Shown one piece after another: positions 48,789 to 57,683 of a stretch of DNA of 64,000 bases. Source of the stretch: Prauserella endophytica (GTDB lineage: Bacteria; Actinomycetota; Actinomycetes; Mycobacteriales; Pseudonocardiaceae); NCBI RefSeq assembly GCF_005146945.1, contig NZ_SWMS01000016.1, positions 102,134-166,133 of the forward strand. The letters run 5' to 3'. Position numbers and translations under genes: made by a program. Positions within the stretch are counted from its first letter, which is position 1. The number at the start of each line of letters is the position of its first letter. The notes below the pieces were generated by a model. That model did not search any database, had not been told where the DNA came from, and was given only the letters and a program-made list of their open reading frames with translations.

Positions 48789-49876
48789 GCGCGAACCCCT
48801 TTGCGAGAGCGGACGAACAGGTAGATCAGGTACGGCGCGCCGAGCACCGAGGTCAGCACGCCGACGGGCAGGTCGGGGGCGAACGTCCGCAGCGCGAGGT
48901 CGGCTCCGACGGTGAGCAGCGCGCCCAGCACCATCGAGCCGACGAGCGGCGGGCGAGGGGTGCGGGCCAGCCGCAGGGCGATCTGCGGGCTCGCCAGCGC
49001 GACGAACGTGATCGGGCCGGCCGCGGCGGTCGCCACGGCGGCGAGCCCCGCGGCGAGCAGCAGCAGCGTGCCCCGCGCGGCGTCCACGCGGATGCCGAGC
49101 CCGCGTGCCGTGTCGTCGCCGAACTGCAGGCCGCCCATCGTGTGCGCGCAGACGAGCGTCGCCGGGACGAGCACGGCGAGCGCGATCGCGACGGGGCCGA
49201 TGGACTCCCAGCCGACGCCGGCGAGGTTGCCGACGAGCCACGTCGTCGCGCGCGTGGCGTCGTCGACGTCGCCGACCGTGAGCAGCCAGTACACGGCGTT
49301 GTAGCCGATCGCGGACAGACCGATGCCGATGAGCACCATGCGGTGGCCGTCGATGCCGCGCCGCCACGACAGCGCGTAGAGCAGCAGCCCGGCCACCAGC
49401 CCCGCCCCGAGGGCTGCGAGCGGCACGCCCAGCTCGGCCACCACGCCGCTGACCTGCCCCCGGGTCCCGCCCGCGACGATCAGCGCGACCGCGCCGACGC
49501 CCGCACCCCACGTGATGCCGAGGATGTCGGGGCTGGCCAGCGGGTTGCGCGCGATCGTCTGGAAGACCGCGCCCGCGAGCCCGAAGGCCGCGCCGACGAG
49601 CACGCCGGCGAGCGTGCGCGGCAGCCGCAGGTCGAAGATGATCCCGTTCTCGCGGCGGTCGCCGCCGCCGAGCAACGTGCGCAGCACGTCGAGGACCTCG
49701 AGGTGCGCGCTGCCCTTGCCGATGTTGAGCGCCGCGACCAGGACGAGCAGCGCGGCGCCGGCCAAGGGCACGAGCACGATCCTCGGCCGGAACGTCCAGG
49801 CGAGCGGGCCCAGCCGCAGCGCCTTGCGGCCGGGCGCCGCCGCGACATCATGGACGACGTCATGAACGGTTTTCAC
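48785..49876 (-). CDS. siderophore ABC transporter permease (FepG/FecD-type)
   Basis: The 363-aa protein starts at GTG 49876, overlapping the upstream gene's stop. It has about nine or ten spans and FecCD signatures: RLPRTLAGVLVGAAFGLAGA (about residues 87-106), ARNPLASPDILGITWGAGVG, and AGPITFVALASPQIALRLAR (the ATPase-contacting loop, about 286-305). It forms the membrane channel with the next upstream permease. Confidence 0.92.
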   Translation of the reverse strand: MKTVHDVVHDVAAAPGRKALRLGPLAWTFRPRIVLVPLAGAALLVLVAALNIGKGSAHLEVLDVLRTLLGGGDRRENGIIFDLRLPRTLAGVLVGAAFGLAGAVFQTIARNPLASPDILGITWGAGVGAVALIVAGGTRGQVSGVVAELGVPLAALGAGLVAGLLLYALSWRRGIDGHRMVLIGIGLSAIGYNAVYWLLTVGDVDDATRATTWLVGNLAGVGWESIGPVAIALAVLVPATLVCAHTMGGLQFGDDTARGLGIRVDAARGTLLLLAAGLAAVATAAAGPITFVALASPQIALRLARTPRPPLVGSMVLGALLTVGADLALRTFAPDLPVGVLTSVLGAPYLIYLFVRSRKGVRA

Positions 49877-50919
49877 AGTCGTGCCAGGCCTTTCCTCCGC
49901 ACCAGCGCGATGAACATCGGCGCGCCCACGATCGCGAGCATGATGCCCACCTCGAGGCTGTCGCCGGTGAGGACCCGTCCGAGGACGTCGGCGGTGAGCA
50001 CGAGGATCGCCCCGATGAGGCCCGCGAACGGCACCAGCCAGCGGTAGTCGGGGCCGGTGATCGCCCTGGCCACATGCGGCACGATCAGCCCGACGAACGC
50101 GATCGGTCCGCATGCCGACACGGCAGCGCCCACCAGCAGCGTGATGGCGAGGACACCGAGGATGCGGGTCCGGCGGATGTCGCGGCCCAGCGCCGTCGCC
50201 ACGTCGTCACCCAGCGAGAGCGCGTTGAGCCCCGGAGTGTTGGCGAGCGCGAGCAGCACGCCCACCAGCAGGAACGGCGCGATCTGCCCTGCCACGGCGA
50301 AGTCCCGGCCCGCGATCGAGCCGACGTGCCAGAACCGGTATGTCTCCATGCCCTGCCGGTCGCCGAGCACGATCGCCGAGATGAGGCCGTAGAGCAGGGC
50401 GCTCACCGCGGCACCCGCGAGTGCGAGCGTCACCGGCGTCGAGCCGCGCCCGCCGGTCGCGCCGAGCAGGAACACCACCACCGCGGCGAGCAGCGCACCC
50501 GCGAAGCCGAACCAGATGAGGCCGTGGATGCCCTGGATGCCGAACACCACCGCGGCGAGCACGATCGCGAACGCCGCGCCCTGGTTGACGCCGAGCAGGC
50601 CGGGATCGGCGATGGGGTTGCGCGTGTGGCCCTGCATGAGTGCTCCGCCGACGCCGAGCGCGATCCCGGCGAGGATGCCGATCAGCGTGCGCGGGCCGCG
50701 CAGGGACCGGACGATGATGTCGTACTCGGATCCGGTTGGACTGGTGAGCGCGTGCCACACCGCGTCGAGCGGCACGGGGTGTGCCCCGAAGACGAAGCTC
50801 AGCGCGGACACCACGGCGAGCAGCACGATGAGCACGGCCAGTCCGGCGATCCGGCGCCTTCGGGTGCGACCGCCGCCGTCGCGCACGGTGGCGGGCCGTG
50901 TCGCGAGGGGCGTTGCCAT
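49873..50919 (-). CDS. siderophore ABC transporter permease (FepD/FecC-type)
   Basis: The 348-aa protein starts at ATG 50919 and is first in the operon. It shows LRGPRTLIGILAGIALGVGG (about residues 73-92), HTRNPIADPGLLGVNQGAAF, and ACGPIAFVGLIVPHVARAIT (about 270-289). A short Arg-rich N-terminus (GGGRTRRRR) precedes the first span. It is divergent from the binding-protein gene across a 104-nt promoter region with an iron box, so both sides should be iron-repressed. Confidence 0.92.
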   Translation of the reverse strand: MATPLATRPATVRDGGGRTRRRRIAGLAVLIVLLAVVSALSFVFGAHPVPLDAVWHALTSPTGSEYDIIVRSLRGPRTLIGILAGIALGVGGALMQGHTRNPIADPGLLGVNQGAAFAIVLAAVVFGIQGIHGLIWFGFAGALLAAVVVFLLGATGGRGSTPVTLALAGAAVSALLYGLISAIVLGDRQGMETYRFWHVGSIAGRDFAVAGQIAPFLLVGVLLALANTPGLNALSLGDDVATALGRDIRRTRILGVLAITLLVGAAVSACGPIAFVGLIVPHVARAITGPDYRWLVPFAGLIGAILVLTADVLGRVLTGDSLEVGIMLAIVGAPMFIALVRRKGLARL

Positions 50920-50989
50920 GACGGCTCCTTGTCATCCACGTTACGAAGTCTTTTGCCCGGCGCCTCTGTCATCTATGGTCCAGTGGCCG

Positions 50990-51008
50990 TTAGGAGAGCC
51001 TAACCGAA
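50990..51008. promoter_or_regulatory. DmdR/IdeR-type iron box
   Basis: TTAGGAGAGCCTAACCGAA matches the 19-bp iron-box consensus TTAGGTTAGCCTAACCTAA at 16 of 19 positions. It lies 16 nt upstream of the binding-protein start and in the promoter region shared with the divergent permease operon. It should bind the iron-dependent repressor (IdeR/DmdR) and switch off uptake when iron is ample. Confidence 0.8.
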
Positions 51009-51023
51009 CGTGAAAGGTGTCCG

Positions 51024-52025
51024 ATGATTCGCCTGTCCCGACCGTGGCGCGCCGCCTTCGTCGCCGGCGCAGCCGCCTGCCTCGCGCTGACGGCGTGCTC
51101 ACCCAGCAACGAGGAGCCTTCCGAGCAGGGCGCGCAGTCCGCCGAGCAGGGCGGCTTCCCGCGCACCGTCAAGCACGCCATGGGCGAGGCGACGATCGAG
51201 GGCCGGCCGCAGACGGTCGCGGCGCTCGACTCCAGCTACGTCGATGCCGCACTCGCACTGGAGACGAAGGTCGTCGCGTACACCAAGTACCCGTCCTACG
51301 ACGCCCTGCCGGACTACCTCGGGGACGACGCTCAGTACGGCAAGGACGCGAAGATGATCGGTGAGCTGTCGAGCCCCGATGTCGAGCAGCTCTACGACAT
51401 CGCGCCGGACCTCATCGTCTCGGCCAAGATCCGGCACGAGGAGATCTACAACGAACTGTCCAATGTGGCGACGACGATCTTCAGCGAAACCACGGGCGCC
51501 ACGTGGAAGGACAACATCCGCCTGCTGGCGAAGGCACTCGGCAAGGAGGCGCTCGCCGAGCAGAAGATCGGCGCCTACGAGGACCGCGCGAAGCAGATCG
51601 GCGACGCCATCAAGGCCAAGCTCGGCCGCACGCCGACGTACTCGCTCGTGCGCTTCATCGAGGGCGAGCCCACGGTGCGCCTCTACGGCAGCGAGTCCTT
51701 CCCCGGCATCGTGATGTCGGACGTCGGCCTCGCGCGGCCGAAGGGCCAGCCGGACGCGGAGGGGCAGATCGCGACCGACCTCAGCCAGGAGAACATCGGT
51801 CAGCTCGACGCCGACAACGTCTACGTCTCCTCCTACGCCGACGCGACGCAGGAGGCGGCCGACCCGAAGGCGCAGTTCCAGTCGAACCCGCTGTGGGGCA
51901 CGCTGAAGGGCAAGATCGCCGACGTCAACGACGACACGTGGTACACGTCGGTGAGCCTGCAGGGCGCCCACGCCATGCTCGACGACATCGCGAAGCAGTA
52001 CGGGGTCGACCCGGCCAGGGCCTGA
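51024..52025 (+). CDS. siderophore-binding lipoprotein of the ABC transporter
   Basis: The 333-aa protein has a lipoprotein signal (AAFVAGAAACLALTACSPSN; lipobox LTAC, Cys at residue 25), then a periplasmic-binding-protein-type FepB/FecB fold: GRPQTVAALDSSYVDAALAL (about residues 60-79), VEQLYDIAPDLIVSAKIRHE and a C-terminal NPLWGTLKGKIADVNDDTWY typical of siderophore-binding proteins. ATG 51024 follows GAAAGGTGT. It delivers ferric siderophore to the two permeases. Confidence 0.92.
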   Translation: MIRLSRPWRAAFVAGAAACLALTACSPSNEEPSEQGAQSAEQGGFPRTVKHAMGEATIEGRPQTVAALDSSYVDAALALETKVVAYTKYPSYDALPDYLGDDAQYGKDAKMIGELSSPDVEQLYDIAPDLIVSAKIRHEEIYNELSNVATTIFSETTGATWKDNIRLLAKALGKEALAEQKIGAYEDRAKQIGDAIKAKLGRTPTYSLVRFIEGEPTVRLYGSESFPGIVMSDVGLARPKGQPDAEGQIATDLSQENIGQLDADNVYVSSYADATQEAADPKAQFQSNPLWGTLKGKIADVNDDTWYTSVSLQGAHAMLDDIAKQYGVDPARA

Positions 52026-52041
52026 TCCCCACCTACCCCTT

Positions 52042-52098
52042 CTGCAGTGAAGGCCACCCTGCCTGCGTTCAACGCAGTGATGGTGGCCTTCACTGCAG
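52042..52098. terminator. 57-bp palindrome, one mismatch block, between convergent genes
   Basis: 17-bp outer arms (CTGCAGTGAAGGCCACC at 52042-52058 against 52082-52098) and 7-bp inner arms (CTGCGTT/AACGCAG) are perfect around a single C at 52070. A 4-bp block (CTGC against TGAT) is mismatched. Outer and inner arms are nearly the same as the palindrome at 15272. It separates the binding-protein gene from the convergent aldo-keto reductase. Confidence 0.8.
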
Positions 52099-52102
52099 CC
52101 GG

Positions 52103-52936
52103 CTACCGCGCGTTGAAGGTGTCCGGGTCGGGGCCGGTGCGCTCGCCGCGGTCGAGCCTGTCCAGCGCGGCGACGTCGCCGTCGTCGAGCGAGAAGCCGA
52201 ACAGGTCGAGGTTCTCGCGCATGCGTGACGGCGTCACCGATTTCGGGATGATCACGTTGCCGAGCTGGAGGTGCCAGCGCAGCACGACCTGCGCGGGCGT
52301 GCGGCCGTGCTTCTCGGCCAGCGCCGTCACCGCCGGGTCGGTGAGCAGGTCGCCGCCCTTGGCAAGCGGGCTCCACGCCTCGGTGACGATCCCGTGCTCG
52401 GCGTCGTAGGCGCTCGCCTCACGCTGCCGCAGGTATGGGTGCAGCTCGATCTGGTTCACCGAGGGCACCACGTCGGACTCGCGGGCGAGCCGCTCGAGGT
52501 GGTGCGGCTGGAAGTTCGACACGCCGATGGCCTTGGCCCTGCCCTCGGCGTAAATCCTCTCGAACGCGCGCCACGTGTCGACGTAGCGGTCGAACTCCGG
52601 CACCGGCCAGTGGATCAGGTACAGGTCGACGTAGTCCGTGCCGAGCTCGCGCAGGCTGTTGTCGAACGCGCGCAGCGTCTCGTCGTAGCCCTGGTCGCTG
52701 TTCCACAGCTTCGTGGTGATGAACAGCTCCTCGCGGGAGACACCCGACTGGGCCACCGCCTTCCCGACGCCCGCCTCGTTGCGGTAGGCAGCCGCGGTGT
52801 CGATGCTGCGGTACCCGGCCTCCAGAGCGGAGGTCACGGCCGCCGCCGTCTCGTCGACGGGCACCTGGAAGACGCCGAAGCCGACCTGTGGCATCCGGAC
52901 ACCGTTGTTGAGGGTCACTGCGGGGACGTCGGTCAT
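52103..52936 (-). CDS. aldo-keto reductase (AKR5-like)
   Basis: The 277-aa protein has the (beta/alpha)8 AKR motifs: VPAVTLNNGVRMPQVGFGVF at the start, GYRSIDTAAAYRNEAGVGKA with catalytic Asp and Tyr (about residues 41-60), LYLIHWPVP with catalytic His (about 105-113), and the NADPH site IIPKSVTPSRMRENLDLFGF (about 234-253). It reduces aldehydes or ketones with NADPH. The layout is that of 2,5-diketo-D-gluconate reductase-like enzymes. It is monocistronic or coupled to the beta-solenoid gene upstream (6 nt gap). Confidence 0.93.
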   Translation of the reverse strand: MTDVPAVTLNNGVRMPQVGFGVFQVPVDETAAAVTSALEAGYRSIDTAAAYRNEAGVGKAVAQSGVSREELFITTKLWNSDQGYDETLRAFDNSLRELGTDYVDLYLIHWPVPEFDRYVDTWRAFERIYAEGRAKAIGVSNFQPHHLERLARESDVVPSVNQIELHPYLRQREASAYDAEHGIVTEAWSPLAKGGDLLTDPAVTALAEKHGRTPAQVVLRWHLQLGNVIIPKSVTPSRMRENLDLFGFSLDDGDVAALDRLDRGERTGPDPDTFNAR

Positions 52937-52942
52937 CGCTCG

Positions 52943-54751
52943 TCAGCTCCTTTCGATCACACGCTCGCCTTCGAGTGTCCCGGAGCCTGCCCGCGGGGTC
53001 AGCACGGGTCTGGGTGACGCGCGTTGCGCCGCCTGCGCCCGGCGCCGGTCGGCGAGCCGGTGCACGATCCCCGTGGCCACCGCTGCGGACAGCAGCACCG
53101 CCGCGCTGGCGAGGAGCAGGCCGGGCCAGTCGCCGAGCCCGGGACCACCCGGCTCCCTCCCGGCCCCCGCGACGACGATCGCGGTCGCCGCGAGGAGCAA
53201 CACCAGTGCGGCGACCGCACGGCCAGGCCGGTAGCCGTAGCCGGCGAGCCCCCGCTGCAGCCAGCTCCACAGCCGGACCACGAAGCCGAACAACAGCAGG
53301 TCGTCCGCCAGCGCGGCGTAGCGGTACTGGTGTTTGCGGGCGAGCACCGTGCGCGCCCTGCTCTCCTCACCGCTCGTGCGCAGTGCCGCCGCGAGCTGGT
53401 CGTAGGGGCCGGACTGGTGGAACGCCATCGCGCGGCGCAGCAGGCCGGCGCCCTCGTCGCCGCGCAGCGTGTCCGGCACGCTGATCATGTCGTACCGGAA
53501 GTCGACCAGGCCGATGCCCGCCGTGGCCTGCCACAGCGTCGGCGCGGCGCTGAGCAGCCGGCAACGCGCGCGGCGCAGGTTGACCGTGCCGGTGCGGATC
53601 TCGGCCGGCCACAGGACGAACTCGGAGCCCGTGCTGCCGCACGCGTCGAAGGCGACCCACGGCGCGGTGCCGACGTCGAGCACCGCACCCGTGAGATCGG
53701 CCCGCCTCGTCACGGCCGCGCCGTCGATGGTCACGCCGCCGTCCGCGCTGAAGGGCCGGTCATCGAGGGCCGTGAGGAGCAGATCGCCGCCGACCCGGGC
53801 CGAGCGCAGGTCCACCGACCAGTGGGCGTGCCGCGGATCGGTGAGCAGCGTGCCGCTGAGGTCAAGGTCGCCGCCCGTCGTGAATCCCGGCAGCAGCGCC
53901 GTGCCCGCGATCCGCGCGCCGGTGAGCTGGAGGTCTCCGGACACCCTGCCGCGCGCGGCCGACAGCACGTCGTGACCGGGGGCGACGAGGATCGCGCCCG
54001 GCAGCCTGGCCTCGCCCGCGACGCATGCGCCCGTGGCGCGCGCCTGCCCGAGCACGGCGAGCCGCGGCGCGTCGACGTCGCCGCCGACGTGGAGCCTGCA
54101 CGCCTCGACGATGGGCTCGTCGGGCCTGCCCTTGCCCAGGCGGGTGTGGCGCAGGAGCAGGTCACCGCCCACGTGCGCGCCGGTCAGCGAGAGCGTGCCG
54201 CCGATGCGGGCGGCGGAGGCGTCGAGGTCGCCGCCGGTGCGCAGCCCGCAGAGGCCTACCTCTCCGATGACGTCCAGCCGCTGTGCCGAGACCGAGCCGG
54301 TGACCGCGAGCCGGTCGGCACGCAAGGCTTGGGCGTCCGGGTGCTGGAGGCGGCTGCCGGTCAGCACCAGCGAACCGCCCACCCAGGCGTCGGCGAGGTC
54401 CACCGCCGCGTCGTCGAGGTCATCCGCGGCGACCTCGCAGCCGAGCAGGCGGATGTCGCCGCGCACGCGCGCGTTGCGGGCACGCAGCCCGGGCAGCGAA
54501 CAGTGCTCGAAGGCAAGGCCGGGCAGCTCCGCGTCGCGCAGGTCCGGCGGCTCATCGAACCGGCAGCGCGTGAACCGCAGCAGGTGGGCGAGCCGGCACG
54601 CCCGCAGGTCGAGCGCGCCGGTGACGTGGGCGTCGCGGATCTCCACGACGGGCGTGCCGTCGCCGACGGAGCGCACGCGGCAGCGGACCTCGGCGGCGGC
54701 CACCTCCGACCGCGTCGGGGGACCGGGCGCGGTACCCGGCTCGAACGGCAT
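52943..54751 (-). CDS. beta-solenoid (pentapeptide-like repeat) membrane protein
   Basis: The 602-aa protein begins with about 430 residues of short repeats of ITGALDLRAC / VGGDLLLRHT / VSGDLQLTGA type. Every repeat has a Gly-D/S-L-x-L core spaced at roughly 20 residues, predicting a right-handed beta-helix. Two hydrophobic spans follow (AVAALVLLLAATAIVVAGAG, about residues 505-524; WPGLLLASAAVLLSAAVATG) and a basic tail. Similar proteins are often labelled membrane-associated oxidoreductase without evidence. I see no cofactor site. A scaffold or surface-sensing role is a guess. Confidence 0.7.
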   Translation of the reverse strand: MPFEPGTAPGPPTRSEVAAAEVRCRVRSVGDGTPVVEIRDAHVTGALDLRACRLAHLLRFTRCRFDEPPDLRDAELPGLAFEHCSLPGLRARNARVRGDIRLLGCEVAADDLDDAAVDLADAWVGGSLVLTGSRLQHPDAQALRADRLAVTGSVSAQRLDVIGEVGLCGLRTGGDLDASAARIGGTLSLTGAHVGGDLLLRHTRLGKGRPDEPIVEACRLHVGGDVDAPRLAVLGQARATGACVAGEARLPGAILVAPGHDVLSAARGRVSGDLQLTGARIAGTALLPGFTTGGDLDLSGTLLTDPRHAHWSVDLRSARVGGDLLLTALDDRPFSADGGVTIDGAAVTRRADLTGAVLDVGTAPWVAFDACGSTGSEFVLWPAEIRTGTVNLRRARCRLLSAAPTLWQATAGIGLVDFRYDMISVPDTLRGDEGAGLLRRAMAFHQSGPYDQLAAALRTSGEESRARTVLARKHQYRYAALADDLLLFGFVVRLWSWLQRGLAGYGYRPGRAVAALVLLLAATAIVVAGAGREPGGPGLGDWPGLLLASAAVLLSAAVATGIVHRLADRRRAQAAQRASPRPVLTPRAGSGTLEGERVIERS

Positions 54752-54866
54752 GCGCCACCCCCTCCGCTCGTGACTCCCTCCCTCAAGGGGACCTCACGGT
54801 GCGACGGGCCGCAAGCGCGCTGGGTAACCGTGAATGAACGGCGGAAGGTGGGGAAACCCCCGGGGC

Positions 54867-55886
54867 ATGAGTGCGAAGAGGACCAAAGCGGGCGGCGAGT
54901 ACGGCCAGCGGGCGCACCGCCCCGGCGAGATCCCGGCGCGCGGCTGGTGGCAGGTACTGCGCAGGGGCATGAAGGAGGGCAAAGAGGACAACCTCTCGGT
55001 CCTCGCGGCGGGGGTGGCCTTCTTCGGGTTCCTCGCGTTGTTCCCCGCACTGATCGCCGCGCTCACCCTTTACGGCCTCGTGGCGGACCCGCAGCAGATC
55101 GCGGACCAGACGCGGCGGATCACCGACGCGCTGCCGGGCTCGGCGGGGCAGCTGATCGGTGAGCAGCTCACCGCGGCGGCGAACGCGGGCGGAGGAGCCC
55201 TCACCATCGGGCTCGTGATCGCGCTGCTCGCGGCGCTGTGGAGTGCGTCGAGCGGCGTGAGCAACCTGATGACCGCCGTCAACGTGGCCTACGGCGAGGA
55301 GGAGACACGCGGCTTCGTCAAACTGCGCGCGATCGCGCTCGTGCTCACGCTCGGCGTGATCGCCTTTGCGCTGCTGACGCTCGCGCTGGTGGCCGTGGTG
55401 CCCGCCGTGTTCAGCGCGCTGGACCTCGGCCTGGCCGGCCGCATCGGTGGTGAGGTGGTGCGCTGGCTCCTGCTCATCGGGCTGTTCACGGTCTCGCTGG
55501 CCGTGCTGTACCGCATCGCGCCGGACCGGGCGGCGCCGCGCTGGCGCTGGGTGAGCACCGGCGCGGGGCTGGCGACCGTGCTGTGGATCATCGCGAGCGT
55601 CGGCTTCAGCCTCTACATCAGCTTCTTCGGCAACTACAACAAGACCTACGGCGCGCTGGCCGGTGTGGTGGTGCTGATGCTGTGGCTCTATCTCACCAGT
55701 TACCTCGTGCTGCTCGGCGCGGAGATCAACGCCGAGGCCGAGCGGCAGACCGCCGTCGACACCACCACCGGCGACCCGCTGCCGGCCGGTGAGCGGGACG
55801 CCGTCAGCGCCGACACCCAGGCCCGCGAGGCCAGGGGGCGGGGCCGGGTGGCGCAGCCAACCGGACCGAGGCCGCACGGAGCCTGA
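54867..55886 (+). CDS. YihY/BrkB-family inner-membrane protein
   Basis: The 339-aa protein (ATG 54867; ATG 54834 possible) has the family core GWWQVLRRGMKEGKEDNLSV, then LAAGVAFFGFLALFPALIAA (about residues 49-68), GLVIALLAALWSASSGVSNL and a late YGALAGVVVLMLWLYLTSYL (about 262-281). About six spans are seen. The family was once called ribonuclease BN and is now treated as an uncharacterised transporter-like membrane protein. The hydrophilic tail is rich in Arg, Gly and Pro. Confidence 0.9.
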   Translation: MSAKRTKAGGEYGQRAHRPGEIPARGWWQVLRRGMKEGKEDNLSVLAAGVAFFGFLALFPALIAALTLYGLVADPQQIADQTRRITDALPGSAGQLIGEQLTAAANAGGGALTIGLVIALLAALWSASSGVSNLMTAVNVAYGEEETRGFVKLRAIALVLTLGVIAFALLTLALVAVVPAVFSALDLGLAGRIGGEVVRWLLLIGLFTVSLAVLYRIAPDRAAPRWRWVSTGAGLATVLWIIASVGFSLYISFFGNYNKTYGALAGVVVLMLWLYLTSYLVLLGAEINAEAERQTAVDTTTGDPLPAGERDAVSADTQAREARGRGRVAQPTGPRPHGA

Positions 55887-55890
55887 TGCC

Positions 55891-55925
55891 CCCGCGAGTC
55901 GTGCGTTCGGGCTCGCGATTCGTGC
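55891..55925. repeat. two-unit relic of the 21-bp repeat family
   Basis: CCCGCGAGTCGTGCGTTCGG followed 21 bp later by CTCGCGATTCGTGCG has the same GCGAGT core and 21-bp step as the array at 37996-38376. It lies just after the YihY stop codon. The repeat family therefore occurs at more than one intergenic site in this genome. Confidence 0.6.
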
Positions 55926-55955
55926 GCTGACCGCCGGATCGCTTGGGGACGAGCA

Positions 55956-56008
55956 GGGAGCAAGGGAGCTTTACTCCCGGAAAACGGTAGTAAAGCTCCC
56001 TTGCTCCC
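55956..56008 (+). terminator. strong hairpin terminator downstream of the YihY gene
   Basis: GGGAGCAAGGGAGCTTTACT (55956-55975) pairs perfectly with 55989-56008 around a 13-nt loop. It lies 70 nt after the YihY stop and before the CHAD gene. Its arm differs from the AAGGCCACC family but has the same long, perfect form. Confidence 0.8.
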
Positions 56009-56120
56009 TTCGTCGTCGCCGGCCGGACACGTGATGCTGAACGACAGACGAACCCGGGGTTTTCAGCAGGTGAACTATAATCGGCCGAATTCTGTCCGCT
56101 CGAGCCCGGGATTTGCTGCT

Positions 56121-57683
56121 GTGCCAAAAGATTCGCACCCGCCGTCGTTGCACTGGCGAGGAGAGCCGACCCGCGGTGAGGCCGAGGCCGTCCTCGCGGC
56201 GCTCGAACCCGTGACCGCGAGCAGGTACGAACTGTCAGTGGGTCCCCGGCGCGTGCGTACGGTGACCTACCTCGACACCGTGGACTGGCGGCTGCGCGGC
56301 AAGGGCCTCGTGGCGAGTCACGAACGGGCGTCAGGCCCCGGCACGTTGACGATCGACGGCGACGGCGTCTCTGGAACGACGCGCCTGACCGAACTGCCGC
56401 AGTGGCCTGCTCGCGTCGAGCAACTGCCCGAAGGCGAGGCACGCGACGGCATGGCCTCGGCCATGTGGGTGCGCGCGGTCGGACCCGTTCTGCGCAGCCG
56501 CGCCGTCACTCGCGAGGTCGCGGTGCTCGACGACGAGGGCAAGACCGTTGTGCGGCTCGACTGGGCCGAGGTGACCGGCATCGACCCCGTCGCCACACCG
56601 CCGCTCGTGCGAGTCTCCCTGTGGCCCGTGCTCGGCTACGGCCGCGACGCCAAGCGCGTGCGGAAGGCGTTGCGCGCCGCCGAAGGGTTCGCGGACGTCG
56701 ACGGTGACCTCTACGACGGCCTGCTGACCGCCGCGGGCATCGTGCCCGAGGAGGCGGCCGCACCCGCGATCACGCGCGAGATGCCCGCTGACGTCGCGAT
56801 CGCCACCGCGTTGCACGGCTTCGCCGGGGTGATCGCGGTGAACGTCAACGGCGTGCTCGACGACATCGACACCGAGTTCCTGCACGACCTGCGCGTCGCC
56901 GTGCGCAGGACGCGGTCACTGCTCAAGCTCGCGGGTGACGTGCTGCCGCCCCGCCTCGTCGCCCGCTACGAGCCCGACTTCAAGTGGCTCGGCGACATCA
57001 CCACGCCCACGCGCGATCTCGACGTCTACCTGCTGGAGTTCGACGCGCTGACGGCCATGCTCGTCGCGGGAGAGCCGGACGACCTCGCGCCGTTCGGCGA
57101 ACTCCTGCGAGCGGAACGGGAGAAGGCGCGGCGAACGCTCGCACGGGCCCTGCGCTCACAGCGGTTCACCCGGCTGATCGAGGGCTGGCAGGCGGCGCTC
57201 GCGGAGATCATCGACCGGGAGCGCTCCGAAGCCGAGCTCTCGGCGGAAGCCCTTGCGGGGCAACGAGTTCGGCGCATGGTGAAGAAGGTCGTCCGGCGCG
57301 CGAGGTCGATCACGCCGGAATCGCCCTCCGAGTCGGTGCACGACCTGCGCAAGCGCTGCAAGGAGCTGCGATACCTCCTCGAGGTGGTCAAGCCGGTGTG
57401 CGACGAGGCCGCCCACCGCGCGGTGATCAAGGACCTCAAGAAGGTGCAGGACATCCTTGGGGCGTTCCAGGACGGCGAGGTGCAGAGCGAATCGCTGCGG
57501 GGCTTCGCCGAGCGCCTGCAGGCAGGAAACCGCCGCCCGCCCGCGGCGACACTGCTCGCGATGGGGGAGCTGTCGGCGGGCTTCGTCGACATGCAACTGC
57601 GCGCGCGGCACGACCTGACGGAGGCGCTGGAACGCTTCCTCGGCCCCGCCACCCACGAGCGCATCAAGGCGCTGCTGCCGTGA
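56121..57683 (+). CDS. CYTH-like/CHAD domain protein
   Basis: The 520-aa product has an N-terminal CYTH-like half (VRTVTYLDTVDWRLRGKGLV, about residues 38-57) that lacks the usual ExExK motif. A CHAD domain follows, with two histidine-containing repeats: DTEFLHDLRVAVRRTRSLLK (about 250-269) and SESVHDLRKRCKELRYLLEV (about 401-420). CHAD proteins bind polyphosphate granules. GTG 56121 is a weakly supported start; frames upstream run into the terminator at 55989-56008. It is coupled to a ParA gene by GTGA. Confidence 0.82.
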   Translation: MPKDSHPPSLHWRGEPTRGEAEAVLAALEPVTASRYELSVGPRRVRTVTYLDTVDWRLRGKGLVASHERASGPGTLTIDGDGVSGTTRLTELPQWPARVEQLPEGEARDGMASAMWVRAVGPVLRSRAVTREVAVLDDEGKTVVRLDWAEVTGIDPVATPPLVRVSLWPVLGYGRDAKRVRKALRAAEGFADVDGDLYDGLLTAAGIVPEEAAAPAITREMPADVAIATALHGFAGVIAVNVNGVLDDIDTEFLHDLRVAVRRTRSLLKLAGDVLPPRLVARYEPDFKWLGDITTPTRDLDVYLLEFDALTAMLVAGEPDDLAPFGELLRAEREKARRTLARALRSQRFTRLIEGWQAALAEIIDRERSEAELSAEALAGQRVRRMVKKVVRRARSITPESPSESVHDLRKRCKELRYLLEVVKPVCDEAAHRAVIKDLKKVQDILGAFQDGEVQSESLRGFAERLQAGNRRPPAATLLAMGELSAGFVDMQLRARHDLTEALERFLGPATHERIKALLP

